DNA from: Streptomyces sulfonofaciens
Lineage (GTDB): Bacteria; Actinomycetota; Actinomycetes; Streptomycetales; Streptomycetaceae
NCBI RefSeq assembly: GCF_014656295.1
Contig: NZ_BNCD01000006.1
Location: 248,001 to 312,000 of the forward strand
DNA: 64,000 bases
Reading direction: 5' to 3'
The notes under the pieces: generated by a model
Told to the model about the DNA's origin: nothing
The model's database searches: none
Seen by the model: only the letters and a program-made list of their open reading frames with translations
In this document: positions 54,346 through 62,732 of the stretch, one piece after another
Layout of the letters: every line of letters begins with the position of its first letter
Numbering within the stretch: the first letter of the stretch is position 1
Translations under genes and position numbers: made by a program

Positions 54346-54670
54346 CATGCTGGGCGTAGTGAACGCCGACGGCAGTATTGCGTCCGGCTCCCTGATTAAG
54401 GACCACGAGGATCCGACTTTCTTCCGGCAGGCCGGTCAGGTCGCACAGGCGTCCGCCGCTGTGATCGCGGCCGTAGGGCGCCGGTGATCAATTGTGCGGC
54501 CCGGCCGGGAGGTCCGGGCGCCCGTCCGCAGGTCGGAGGCGCGCGGGGTCGTCCAGAAAGGAGCTCCTTGGGCGGTCTCAGGGTGGGGACCCGCGAGGGG
54601 GCCCGCGGAGCCGTCCACGACGTGGGGTCCGCGGAAGGGCTTCGTGCAGGGAGCCGCGAGGGGGCGCGCG
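54346..54670. other. Non-coding gap with orphan 3' coding-like fragment
   Basis: About 320 bases. On the plus strand 54348-54487 reads VNADGSIASGSLIKDHEDPT and ends in VAQASAAVIAAVGRR and a stop. It looks like the tail of a lost gene cut by the IS remnant but has no start and I do not recognise a family. The rest is the 3' flank of the TetR gene. Confidence 0.4.
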
Positions 54671-55240
54671 TTACGGCCGCCGCACGGCATCGACGGCCAG
54701 CCGCAGGATGCGGTCACGCTGGGCGTCGGAGCCGAAGGGCGAGTTGGTGACGCCGATGACGAAGCGCATGACGTCGTCGATGTCGACGTCGTCGCGGGCG
54801 GCGCCGGCCTCCTGGGCGGCGGTCAGCAGGCGCCCGCCGGAGGCGAACAGCGCGTACTTGCAGGCGAGGAAGGCGCCCGAGGAGCGGTCCAGGGCGGCCA
54901 GCAGGTCGCGCTTGGTCGCCATGTAGGTGACGAAGCGGCGAATCCACTCGGCCAGGGCCTCCCCCGGCTCGCGGGTGGCGGCGAACTCGTCGCCGTAGCG
55001 GCACAACTCGTCCACCTCGGAGACGTAGACGGCTTCGGCGAGGTCCTCGCGGGTCGGGAAGTGCCGGTAGAGCGTCGCCGCACCCACGCCGGCCCGCTTG
55101 GCGACGTCCGCGAGCGTGACCTGGGTGCCGAGCGTGGCGAACAGGTCGCGGGCCGCGGCGAGGATCGCGTCGAAGTTCCTGGCCGCGTCCGTGCGGTGCG
55201 GTCGGCGCGCGGCCAGGAGGTCGCTCACTGATGTGACCAT
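54671..55240 (-). CDS. TetR-family transcriptional regulator
   Basis: A 189-residue TetR protein. The HTH is AARNFDAILAAARDLFATLG then VTLADVAKRAGVGAATLYRH FPTRE. The ligand domain follows (LAEWIRRFVTYMATKRDLLA, VDIDDVMRFVIGVTNSPFGS). It lies 185 bases downstream of the aldo/keto reductase gene on the same strand. A 46-base palindrome ahead of that reductase is its probable operator. Ligand unknown. Confidence 0.92.
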   Translation of the reverse strand: MVTSVSDLLAARRPHRTDAARNFDAILAAARDLFATLGTQVTLADVAKRAGVGAATLYRHFPTREDLAEAVYVSEVDELCRYGDEFAATREPGEALAEWIRRFVTYMATKRDLLAALDRSSGAFLACKYALFASGGRLLTAAQEAGAARDDVDIDDVMRFVIGVTNSPFGSDAQRDRILRLAVDAVRRP

Positions 55241-55425
55241 GCCCGCTCGGTCCCCGCCTGTCGTGGAGTGCTGCCGTCGACGCCCCCTCGGCCTTGCCCC
55301 CGCCGGCCTCCTGCCGCGGCGCGGTAGGTGGCCGGCGGGGGCAGACCGAGGGCAAGCCGGTCTCCACTATAGGCGGGCACCGCGGGCGCGCCCCCTGAGC
55401 TGCGTCTCCCCCGGCCGGGCGCCGG
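55241..55425. other. Gap between reductase and tetR genes
   Basis: About 185 bases of non-coding GC-rich DNA between co-oriented genes. It may hold the tetR promoter. No motif recognised. Confidence 0.4.
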
Positions 55426-56361
55426 TCAGCTCCGGCCCGGCACGGGGACGGCGAGCGTCTCGTCGGTCGGTTCCGGGGCCAGCGCGGTGAGGGCGGCCAC
55501 CTCGTCCTGCGTGAGGCGGACGTGCGCGGCGGCGAGGTTCTCCCGCAGGTGCGCGGGGTCGGTGGTGCCGGGGATGGGCAGGGCGTTCGTGGTGCGGTGG
55601 AGCTGCCAGGCCAGCGCGATCTGCTGGACGGTCGCCCCGTGCCGGTGCGCGATCGGCTCGACGGCGGCGCGGATCGCGTCGCCCGCCTCCCCGGTGGGGA
55701 TGGCGGTCGGGCGCCACGGGGAGAAGACGATGCCGTGCTCCTCGGCGACGCGGCGCACGGGCCCACCGAGGCGGATGGCGAGGTTGTACGGGACGGTGAC
55801 CGCGGCGATGTCGGTGAGGGTGAGCGCGGTGCGCAACTGGGCGGCGCTGACGTTGGACAGGCCGATGTGGCGGATCACGCCCTCCTCGCGCAGGCCCGCG
55901 AGGGTCTCGACGGCCTCCTCGAAGGGGACGTCGGTCATGGACGGGGTGTGCAGGTAGTACAGGTCGATGCGGTCCAGGCCGAGGCGGCGCAGGCTCATGC
56001 GGGCGGCCTGGCGCAAGTAGGCCCGGTTCCCGACGGCCCCCATTTCGGTGAATCCGGGGCCGCCGCTCACGAAGCCGCCCTTGGTGGCGATCACGAGGTC
56101 GTCCGGATAGGGGTGCAGGGCCTCGCGGACGAGTTCCTCGTTGGAGTGGGGCCCGTAGACGTCGGCGGTGTCGAGGAACGTCACGCCCTGGGCGACGACC
56201 TCCCGCAGCAGGGCGACGCCCTTGGCGTGGTCGGGGTAGGGGCCCCAGAACTTCGGGCCGGTCAGCTGCATGGCGCCGTAGCCGATGCTGCCGAACGTGA
56301 GGTCGCCGCCGAGGGTGACCGTGCCGGGCGTCGGGCGGGTGGCCGGAGTGTCGGTGCTCAT
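55426..56361 (-). CDS. Aldo/keto reductase
   Basis: A 311-residue NADPH-dependent reductase. It contains IGYGAMQLTGPKFWGPYPDH, GVTFLDTADVYGPHSNEELV with the catalytic Asp and Tyr, DLVIATKGGFVSGG with the Lys, LYYLHTPSMTDVPFEEAVET with the His, and the cofactor-binding NALPIPGTTDPAHLRENL. AKRs reduce aldehydes and ketones. A GGAAGG site precedes ATG 56361. The large palindrome upstream suggests TetR-controlled, inducible expression, likely for carbonyl detoxification. Confidence 0.92.
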   Translation of the reverse strand: MSTDTPATRPTPGTVTLGGDLTFGSIGYGAMQLTGPKFWGPYPDHAKGVALLREVVAQGVTFLDTADVYGPHSNEELVREALHPYPDDLVIATKGGFVSGGPGFTEMGAVGNRAYLRQAARMSLRRLGLDRIDLYYLHTPSMTDVPFEEAVETLAGLREEGVIRHIGLSNVSAAQLRTALTLTDIAAVTVPYNLAIRLGGPVRRVAEEHGIVFSPWRPTAIPTGEAGDAIRAAVEPIAHRHGATVQQIALAWQLHRTTNALPIPGTTDPAHLRENLAAAHVRLTQDEVAALTALAPEPTDETLAVPVPGRS

Positions 56362-56397
56362 GGTGCCTTCCGGGGGAGCGCGAGGAGTGACCTAGCC

Positions 56398-56443
56398 GAA
56401 ATGGAGGCCAACTCTCACATTAGTGAGAGTTGGATTCCATTTC
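56398..56443. promoter_or_regulatory. 46-bp palindromic operator upstream of the aldo/keto reductase
   Basis: Outer arms GAAATGGA / TCCATTTC and inner arms CCAACTCTCAC / GTGAGAGTTGG are exact complements around the spacer ATTA; only the two bases joining them (gg versus at) fail to pair. It lies 37-82 bases upstream of the reductase start. Long symmetric sites near promoters are typical for TetR-family repressors, and tetR is the next gene. Confidence 0.85.
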
Positions 56444-56816
56444 AAGCGGGTGCGGGCCGTCGCCGATGGCCGGACGGGTGGATCCGGGCGCTCTCGCCGC
56501 CGGGGGACGGTGGCGGGCGAGCGGGCCGGGAAGGCGAGCCGGGACGGAGCCGGGACACCGGGGCGAAGGACCGGCGCCGGAGCCGGGTGGACGAGCCGGC
56601 CGGAGCGAGCCGGTCCGGGCGGCAACCCGTCAGCGGCCGAACGGGGCGGGCCTCCTACTCCTCCAGTTCGACCAGCAGTGCTTGCCGCTCCGCCGCCTCC
56701 CGCTCGAGAACAGCCTCGTGCACAGCGCCGTCCCTCCGGCTTCGGTGGGGGTGCCCGATCCCGATCCCCGGCCGTGCCGGTGGCCTCTGGCTGGCCCGCC
56801 CACTGATAGGACAGTT
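56444..56816. other. Non-coding gap left of the IS5-like element
   Basis: About 370 bases between the operator and the IS end. It has imperfect gagccgg repeats near 56570-56600 and the 23-codon ORF listed separately. No larger gene seen. Confidence 0.45.
56655..56723 (-). CDS. Possible 22-residue small protein
   Basis: A GTG-initiated frame encodes an acidic amphipathic helix, VHEAVLEREAAERQALLVE-LEE. GGAGGG stands eight bases upstream, so the start is plausible. It ends 94 bases before the left end of the IS5-like element. It could equally be the stump of a lost gene. No homologue is known to me. Confidence 0.3.
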   Translation of the reverse strand: MHEAVLEREAAERQALLVELEE

Positions 56817-57517
56817 ACTGAGCGTTTTAAGGGTGACCACTGATCGGGTAACGGCGCGATGTGGGCGTCGGGGTGCGCAACGGACAGGGCTACCGGGCCG
56901 TTGAGGGAGGTGTTTCAACGCCTCAACTCAGCAACACGGGAGCCCTGTTGGTTCCGTACCCTGCCGCACTCGACCTGCCCCACGCCCTGGTCGAGTGGGT
57001 CACGATGCCCATCGGACGCTGCGCGAGCACGATCCGGACTTCGTCCTCCTGGACGGCACCTTCGCAGAATGTGACCGCGTCGGCGACGGCAGGGCCGACT
57101 ACTCCACGAAGCACAAGCGGCACGGGGTCAGCGTGCAGGTCGTCACCGACCCGGCCGGACAGATTCTGTGGCTCTCGCCCGCGCTGCCGGGCAGGACCCA
57201 CGATCTGACGGCCGCCCGCACCCACAAGATCCTCCGGATCTGCGAACGCCAGGGCGTCCCGGTCCTCGCCGACATGGCCTACATCGGCGCCGGCGACTGG
57301 GTCACCACCCCCAAACGCCGCCCACCACGCGGCGAACTCACCCTCACCGAGCGAACCCGGAACCGGGCCCTGTCCGCGGCCCGGGCACCCGTCGAACGAG
57401 GCATGGCACGACTGAAGTCCTGGCAGATCTTTTGCAGATCCCGCATCAGCCCCACCGCATGACCGTCATCGCCAAAGCCGTCCTCACCCTGGAGAGGCAA
57501 CGCTGAAAACGCTCAGT
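56817..57517 (+). mobile_element. Internally deleted IS5-type insertion sequence
   Basis: Terminal inverted repeats ACTGAGCGTTTT (56817-56828) and AAAACGCTCAGT (57506-57517) bound a 701-base element. The transposase begins with its start region (LVPYPAALDLPHALVEWVTM near 56950-57005), then jumps directly to the catalytic part LREHDPDFVLLDGTFAECDR with a frame change. From there the DDE domain is intact to the end: LSPALPGRTHDLTAARTH, ADMAYIGAGDW, ARAPVERGMARLKSWQIF and VIAKAVLTLERQR, with its stop at 57504-57506. So a deletion removed the N-terminal HTH region; it is not autonomous. No clear target duplication is visible. Confidence 0.85.
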
Positions 57518-57620
57518 GAGCCACTGGCCGCATTACACATCTTCGCCGGCAGGTGCTGTTACGGTCCCCCCGGAGCCGGACGTGGCATTCCCTGATGGAA
57601 CACCTGGACAAGAGGTTCTT

Positions 57621-58520
57621 GTGGAAATCGGTTTTGTGCTTCCCTATCTGCACAACCTGGCTCACCAGGTCGCCCGGACGGCCGAATTCGCCCATGAGGC
57701 CGAGAGGGCCGGCGCGGCAAGCCTGTGGGTGGGGGATCGTAACTTCGCCGCCGTCCATCCCAAGAGCGGTGCCGGCGGCCGGGGCAACGCCATTCCTGTT
57801 GAGTACAGGACCGCTGCGGATCCATTCGTCGTGCTCGGAGTCGCGGCCGCCGCCACCGAATCCGTCCGTCTGGGTTCGCACGTACTGATCGCACCGGTTT
57901 ACCCGCCCGTACATCTGGCTCGGTCCCTGACCACCATCGACTTGATCAGCGGCGGACGTCTGATTCCGGGCTTCGGTGTCGGCTGGTCTGCGGAGGAGTA
58001 CGAGGGGGCGAACCTGGACTTCTCGAAGCGCGGCGCTCGGATGGATGAGCTGCTTGACGCACTGGAGCTGCTATGGACACAGGACCCGGCCGAGTACCAC
58101 GGTGAACACATCGAACTCCCGCTCCAGCACGCTCCGCTGAAGCCGGTGCAACGGCCCCGTCCGCCGATCTACATCGGCGGGTTGTCTGAACGCGCGCTGA
58201 GACGCATCGGCCGTCGCGCCGACGGCTGGCTGCCGATGTGCAGCGTGCCGGCCTTCGTGGACACCGACATGATGCTCGCCCAGCGTGCACTGATCGACGG
58301 ATTCGCCACCGAGGCCGACAGGGACCCGTCGGACATCAACACGATCATGCGCGTCAACATCGTCCAGGGAACGCCCTTGGGTCAGGTCGCCGATGCCATC
58401 GAGTCTATTGCAGATCGTACCCGTATCAACCATTTCATGGTCGAGTCGACATCCCTCCCGGACATCGACGCCGCGCTGGAGCTAGTCGCCGCGGTCCTGG
58501 CACTGGTTGGAGGCGAATGA
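57621..58520 (+). CDS. Luciferase-like (LLM) flavin/F420-dependent oxidoreductase
   Basis: A 299-residue LLM-class enzyme. VEIGFVLPYLHNLAHQVART opens the barrel; AASLWVGDRNFAA, ESVRLGSHVLIAPVYPPVHL and GGRLIPGFGVGWSAEEYEGA follow, then RPPIYIGGLSERALRRIGRR ADGWLP near the cofactor phosphate. In actinomycetes such enzymes use F420 or FMNH2. The GTG at 57621 has AGAGG five bases before it; it begins about 100 bases right of the IS right end, so the element may supply or disturb its promoter. The 3' end converges with a decayed flavoprotein gene. Confidence 0.85.
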   Translation: MEIGFVLPYLHNLAHQVARTAEFAHEAERAGAASLWVGDRNFAAVHPKSGAGGRGNAIPVEYRTAADPFVVLGVAAAATESVRLGSHVLIAPVYPPVHLARSLTTIDLISGGRLIPGFGVGWSAEEYEGANLDFSKRGARMDELLDALELLWTQDPAEYHGEHIELPLQHAPLKPVQRPRPPIYIGGLSERALRRIGRRADGWLPMCSVPAFVDTDMMLAQRALIDGFATEADRDPSDINTIMRVNIVQGTPLGQVADAIESIADRTRINHFMVESTSLPDIDAALELVAAVLALVGGE

Positions 58521-58596
58521 GATGCCCGCTGGGCTGCTTGGTGACTTCCGCGGCCTCGCCAGTGCGTCAGACACCACATCGGAGGTCGGACTTGGC

Positions 58597-58915
58597 CTAG
58601 GTCAGATGGACCCTTCCGTTCAACGCCTCGAAGTTGCCGGCGCGGAAGGCGCTGGTCAACGCGCGGACGCCGGCAATGGAACGAGCGAAGAACTCCTGCG
58701 CGACAATCCTCAAGTCGCTTTGCGTTCGCATAATGGACGAGCATCTTGGTGGGAACGCAGTCGACGTTGGGGCAGGTTCCGCCATACATGTTCTCGGACC
58801 GCTCGACCATGACCACGCGCCGCCCGGCATCGGCGAGCACACGAGCAGCGGTCTTGCCACCCTTGCGAAAGCCCATGACCAGGACGTCCGCGGTGAGCTC
58901 TGTGGTGATCTCCAT
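58597..58915 (-). pseudogene. Truncated RclA-like FAD/NAD disulfide reductase
   Basis: The N-terminus reads MEITTELTADVLVMGFRKGG and ENMYGGTCPNVDCVPTKMLV, the FAD-binding and redox-active Cys-x4-Cys motifs of RclA/mercuric-reductase-type flavoproteins. Near 58727 the frame shifts and continues SDLRIVAQEFFARSIAGVRA, then stops at 58597. Only about 105 of some 450 residues exist. The truncated gene lies next to the LLM oxidoreductase, convergent with it. Confidence 0.78.
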
Positions 58916-59562
58916 GCACCGAGTCTCCGAGGCGACCACTGGTACAAATAGACCGACCGTCCCACCTTCCTGCCTGAGAGTTCCACTACTCGGTCAGTCG
59001 CCTGCCGCGCCAGGCGTGGCCGGCCGGGCCGGGCCGTCCCGGTCACGGAGCGGTGGCCCTCGGCCGGCGGATCGCCGGGGCCGCCGTCCGGCGAGGCCCG
59101 GCGACGCGGCAGGCTCCCAGGTGGGATCGGAATGATCCGCTACAGCAGGCACCGCACATCGATCAGCGAGCCTTTCAGGACGTCGCCCACCTCTCGGCAC
59201 CACCCGGATGGTCATCCCTGGCAACACCACACGTGTCCTGGCCGACCGTGTAGGCGCGTTCACTGTCAGGGCATATCCGCAGGGGGTCAGCAGGGGGTCA
59301 GGACGGGCACTGGACGGCCGGCACCGATTGCAGGCCGAGAGTCCTCAGCGGCCGGTCCGTCGCGGGTCACGGCCCGCTGTCACGGCGTGCGGTCCACTTC
59401 GTGGGGGCGGTCCGTACGCTTTTGATCGTGACGGCACCCAGGTTCCCACCCGCAACTGCATCGTCACCGAGCAGTCAGGGACGCCCCCTGTTGCCGTGGC
59501 CGGCCGGACAGGGGCCGTGCTCCGGCGGCATGTCACGTCGGGTGCCCCTGAGGCATGCCGCT
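58916..59562. other. Non-coding region after the decayed flavoprotein
   Basis: About 650 bases. It contains a short duplication cagggggtcag (near 59278-59299) and several weak frames without ribosome sites. No gene or element recognised; possibly further remnants of decayed genes. Confidence 0.45.
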
Positions 59563-60330
59563 TCACCTGACGCGTGCGACGCCCGAGTAGATGGCGCTGA
59601 CCTCGTACTCGGGCGCGGGGGTGTCCTTGTACCACTCCGGAGCCGTGACGAGGCCCGGGTCCACGAGGTCCAGGCCGTCGAAGAACCGCTCCACCTCCGC
59701 GCGGGAACGGAAGCGCGAGGGGACGCTGCTCGCGTAGGTGTTGTTCTCGCGCTCCTCCGGGAAGAAGTCCATGCTGCCGTGCGACAACACCAGGTAGCTG
59801 CCCGTGGGCAGGGCCTCGACGAGGGTACGGACGATGCCGTAGGGGTCCTGCTCGTCGAGGACGAAATGCAGCAGCGCGACCAGCGAGAGGGCGATCGGCC
59901 GGTCGAAGTCCAGGAATTTCCTGGCGTGTTCGAGGATCCGCTCCGGCTCGCGGGCGTCGGCCTGGATGTAGTCGGTGGCCCCCTGCGGCGCGCTGATGAG
60001 CAGCACCTGCGCGTGGCGCAGGACGAGGGGGTCGTTGTCCGCGTACAGGATCCGGGACGCCGGGTTGATCTCCTGTACGACCTGGTGGAGGTTGGGCTCG
60101 GTGGGGATCCCGGTGCCGATGTCGAGGTACTGGTCGACGCCGTCCCGGGCGACCCAGGCGACGGCGCGGTGCATGAACGCACGGTTCACGCGCGCCGCGT
60201 CGCGATACAGGCCGGGTATCCGTTCCCCGAGTTCGCTGTCGACCTCGTAGTGGTCCTTGCCGCCGAGCAGGTAGTCGTAGACGCGTGCCGGGTGTGGCCT
60301 GCTGGTGTCGACCTGGGAGTTCGGGCTCAT
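59563..60330 (-). CDS. SAM-dependent methyltransferase (DUF574 type)
   Basis: A 255-residue class I methyltransferase of the DUF574 group common in Streptomyces. It starts SPNSQVDTSRPHPARVYDYL, with LGGKDHYEVDSELGERIPGL, the SAM motif YLDIGTGIPTEPNLHQVVQE, ILYADNDPLVLRHAQVLL and ADAREPERILEH. The ATG at 60330 has GGAG seven bases upstream. The substrate is unknown; members of the family are often next to regulators. It stands alone here. Confidence 0.88.
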   Translation of the reverse strand: MSPNSQVDTSRPHPARVYDYLLGGKDHYEVDSELGERIPGLYRDAARVNRAFMHRAVAWVARDGVDQYLDIGTGIPTEPNLHQVVQEINPASRILYADNDPLVLRHAQVLLISAPQGATDYIQADAREPERILEHARKFLDFDRPIALSLVALLHFVLDEQDPYGIVRTLVEALPTGSYLVLSHGSMDFFPEERENNTYASSVPSRFRSRAEVERFFDGLDLVDPGLVTAPEWYKDTPAPEYEVSAIYSGVARVR

Positions 60331-60842
60331 CGGGTGACTCCGGTGAAGAGCGTGGGGGGCGGGGCAGCGGCGGGAGCAGGCGCAGTGCAGCCTCGGGAGG
60401 GAGCAGACTCCATGACCGGTTCCGTGGGCCGCTGCCTTGGAGGAAGTCTGCCACAGGCAGATATCCGGGAAGCAGGGGCGACAGACGCTCCCGGCGTCCG
60501 CGGCCGCGATGTGACCGGACGACGGGCCCATCACCTGCATCCGGTGGAAGCCGGTCCGAGGCACGTACCGGGACCAGGTCCGTGCCCGCTCCCCCGGCCG
60601 GCCAGCAGCGGCGCTGCGGCCCACGACTCAACGCGGCGGTCTCGCCGGCATCCCAGCACTCAGGAAGGAGCGGGGGGATGACGGGTGGGGGGCCCAGCGC
60701 GGGAAGCCCCTTCCGGAGCCCGTGACCGGACGCGCCCAGAAGCACCCGATCGGACGCGCCTGAATGGGCACCGTGCGCGCACACACGAAGAATCGGGAGA
60801 CATGAACGGCTCCGGAAGCTTCCGTGCCCGTTGGAGGTGGCC
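60331..60842. other. Gap upstream of the lectin gene
   Basis: About 510 bases of GC-rich DNA between divergent genes. Frames are short and lack coding character. The lectin start is preceded by GGAGG; promoter positions are not clear. Confidence 0.4.
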
Positions 60843-61784
60843 ATGCTCGCTCAACTGCGGCCCGACCGCACCCGCCGTACCACCCGCGTCCGGTACTCGG
60901 CCTACCGCAGGTACCCCGCGTTCATCGCCGCAGGACTCCTGATCCTGACCAGCCCTGTCGTCGGCTTGCAGGGCGAGCCTACTGCGTCGGCCCCGCTCCC
61001 GTACGGACCCGACACCTGTAGGCCGGGCCTGGTGTGGCGCGAGGCAACCCCTCAGGACCACGTCTGCGTCAACCCCGACGTCAGGCGGTTCACCCGGATA
61101 CAGACGCAGGAAGGCGAGCAGCACCGGGATCCCCAGGATCGTACCTACGGCCCGGATACCTGCCGGCCGAACTTCGTGTGGCGCGAGGCAACTCCCGACG
61201 ACCACACCTGTGTCGCCCCCCAGGTCCGCGAGGCCAAGATCAGGGAGAACATCGAGGCATCGCGCAACTGGGAAGCCACCAACAGCAAGACCCCTGGACG
61301 ATATGACACCAGCCCGTTCGTGCGCCCCGATGAGGTCGCCGCGATCAGGAGCGCCTACTCGGGCCGCGACGACCTGGTCATCGAGGCACAACCCGGCCGC
61401 CCCCTGCACCGGAGGTCGGCGACCGTCCAGAAGCGGGGCTACGAGGACATCAAGAGGTTCCGTTTCGTACGGCGGGGCAACGCAGCCGCCTATCAGAACG
61501 CTTTTCAGATCATGAACATCCAAACCGGGCTGTGCCTGAGTGTGGCAGGCGGTCGCACGGGCAACGGGGACCGGGTCCTCAGTGGTGCCTGCAACTGGCA
61601 TCCCTCCCAGACCTGGTACTTGCAGCGGCGCGACGACGACCGCTGGCAGATCCGCGCCATGCACAGCGAGAAGTGCCTCGACGCGCACAATCCGGCTCTC
61701 GACGTACCGCCCGAGGGAACCTACCTCCAACAGTGGGACTGCCTCGGCGGGAAGAACCAGGCCTGGCTCTACCCAAGCCTCTGA
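60843..61784 (+). CDS. Secreted ricin-type lectin protein with duplicated Cys module
   Basis: A 313-residue exported protein. A Arg-rich n-region and the hydrophobic segment FIAAGLLILTSPVVGL form the signal peptide. Two copies of a 28-residue module follow at about residues 54 and 101: YGPDTCRPGLVWREATPQDH-VCV and YGPDTCRPNFVWREATPDDH-TCV, each with two Cys. A linker precedes a C-terminal ricin-type beta-trefoil segment with IMNIQTGLCLSVAGGRTGNG, SQTWYLQRRDDDRWQIR and KNQAWLYP (QxW motifs). Likely binds cell-wall or plant polysaccharide. Start ATG 60843 has GGAGG five bases upstream. Confidence 0.82.
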   Translation: MLAQLRPDRTRRTTRVRYSAYRRYPAFIAAGLLILTSPVVGLQGEPTASAPLPYGPDTCRPGLVWREATPQDHVCVNPDVRRFTRIQTQEGEQHRDPQDRTYGPDTCRPNFVWREATPDDHTCVAPQVREAKIRENIEASRNWEATNSKTPGRYDTSPFVRPDEVAAIRSAYSGRDDLVIEAQPGRPLHRRSATVQKRGYEDIKRFRFVRRGNAAAYQNAFQIMNIQTGLCLSVAGGRTGNGDRVLSGACNWHPSQTWYLQRRDDDRWQIRAMHSEKCLDAHNPALDVPPEGTYLQQWDCLGGKNQAWLYPSL

Positions 61785-62084
61785 CCCGGCCGCAACGGCG
61801 AACAGACGGCACGACAGCCGTCCGGAGCCGGAGCCGGAGCCGGGGCCGGGGCCGGAGCCGTGCAACGACGACAGACGCCGCATCCGCGAGCCGAACCTCA
61901 CCCCCGCCTCGACCTGCACCACAACCGCTCCAGCGCCGTCACGAGCACCGGCGGCCCCACCCTCCCCGCTCGGGCCCTGCCCGCCGTCCATGACTCCGGT
62001 CGGGCCAGGGGCCGCGGTCCCGGCCGCTGCCACCGGCGGCCCCCACCCGATCAGGGGTCGGCGTGGGGCCCGCCGCCAGGCGGC
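61785..62084. repeat. Hexamer repeat and right edge of the accessory block
   Basis: A microsatellite of the hexamer gccgga/gccggg runs from about 61826 to 61861. The remaining DNA, up to 62022, has no gene. The right copy of the 63-bp repeat fills the end. Confidence 0.6.
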
Positions 62085-62085
62085 T
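62023..62085. repeat. Right copy of island-flanking 63-bp repeat
   Basis: The direct partner of 42622-42684, with four mismatches. It is a hairpin (ggcggcccccaccc / ggcgtggggcccgcc, slightly imperfect) with the same loop gatcaggggtcg. It ends exactly at the stop of the SMI1/KNR4 gene and would terminate that transcript. Confidence 0.65.
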
Positions 62086-62732
62086 CAGTCCCAGGTCGGA
62101 TGCCGCCGGCCGTCGTCCACCGTGACCGACGGCGCGGACCCGGGGAAGTCCGGCGACAGCGCGCCGCAGGGTTCCAGCTCGCCGAGCACCAGACCGGCCA
62201 GGTACCCGGTCAGGTCGCGCTCGACCTCCTCCCAGCCGTTGTCGGCGCCGCACACCACGACCGTCCACGCCTCGGGCCCGTCCGGGTGCGTGCGCCAGTA
62301 GAAGGTGTCGCCGTCGATCGAGCCGCCCCAGGGCATGAGGCCGCGCGGCCGGGGATAGGGCAGGTGGCCGCCCGAGTCCCCGGTCGTCCAGCAGACCTCC
62401 AGCTCCTGGAGGCAGTCGCGCATCCCGTCGACGTACCACCGCTCCCAGCCGGGCCGCGGCATCCGGATGCCGAGCCGGTCGTCGATCACCAGGCCCTGGT
62501 AGCGGTGCACCAGTTCCACGTAGTCGCCGGGCAGCCGGGTGCCCAGCTCGCCCGCGATCAGCCTCCAGTCGACCGCGCGGCCCGCCGCCGGATCGTGTCC
62601 GGATCCCGGAGCCCGGTTGCGCCGGGCCGTCCGGGCGGCGCCGTGCCGCGATGACGGCGGCCGGGACGGCGCCGGCGGCCGCGACAGTTCCGCCAGTGCC
62701 GGCAGTGCTCGCTCCAGCATCTCCAAAGGCAT
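62085..62732 (-). CDS. SMI1/KNR4 (SUKH) family protein
   Basis: A 215-residue protein. After a basic low-complexity stretch, WRLIAGELGTRLPGDYVELV and LVIDDRLGIRMPRPGWERWY lead into a SUKH domain: LMPWGGSIDGDTFYWRTHPD, EAWTVVVCGADNGWEEVERD and LAGLVLG. ATG 62732 is chosen because GGGAGGG stands eight bases upstream; more distal starts give only a low-complexity Arg/Ala extension. Such proteins are immunity factors in toxin systems or solitary in Streptomyces. No toxin gene is adjacent. Confidence 0.85.
   Translation of the reverse strand: MPLEMLERALPALAELSRPPAPSRPPSSRHGAARTARRNRAPGSGHDPAAGRAVDWRLIAGELGTRLPGDYVELVHRYQGLVIDDRLGIRMPRPGWERWYVDGMRDCLQELEVCWTTGDSGGHLPYPRPRGLMPWGGSIDGDTFYWRTHPDGPEAWTVVVCGADNGWEEVERDLTGYLAGLVLGELEPCGALSPDFPGSAPSVTVDDGRRHPTWD

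Noticed and set aside
54269..54487. Short frame NADGSIASGSLIKDHEDPT as a gene
   Set aside because: It has no start signal and begins inside the IS remnant; kept only as a possible 3' fragment.
59132..59570. Frames in the gap before the DUF574 methyltransferase
   Set aside because: They overlap each other, lack ribosome sites and show no domain.
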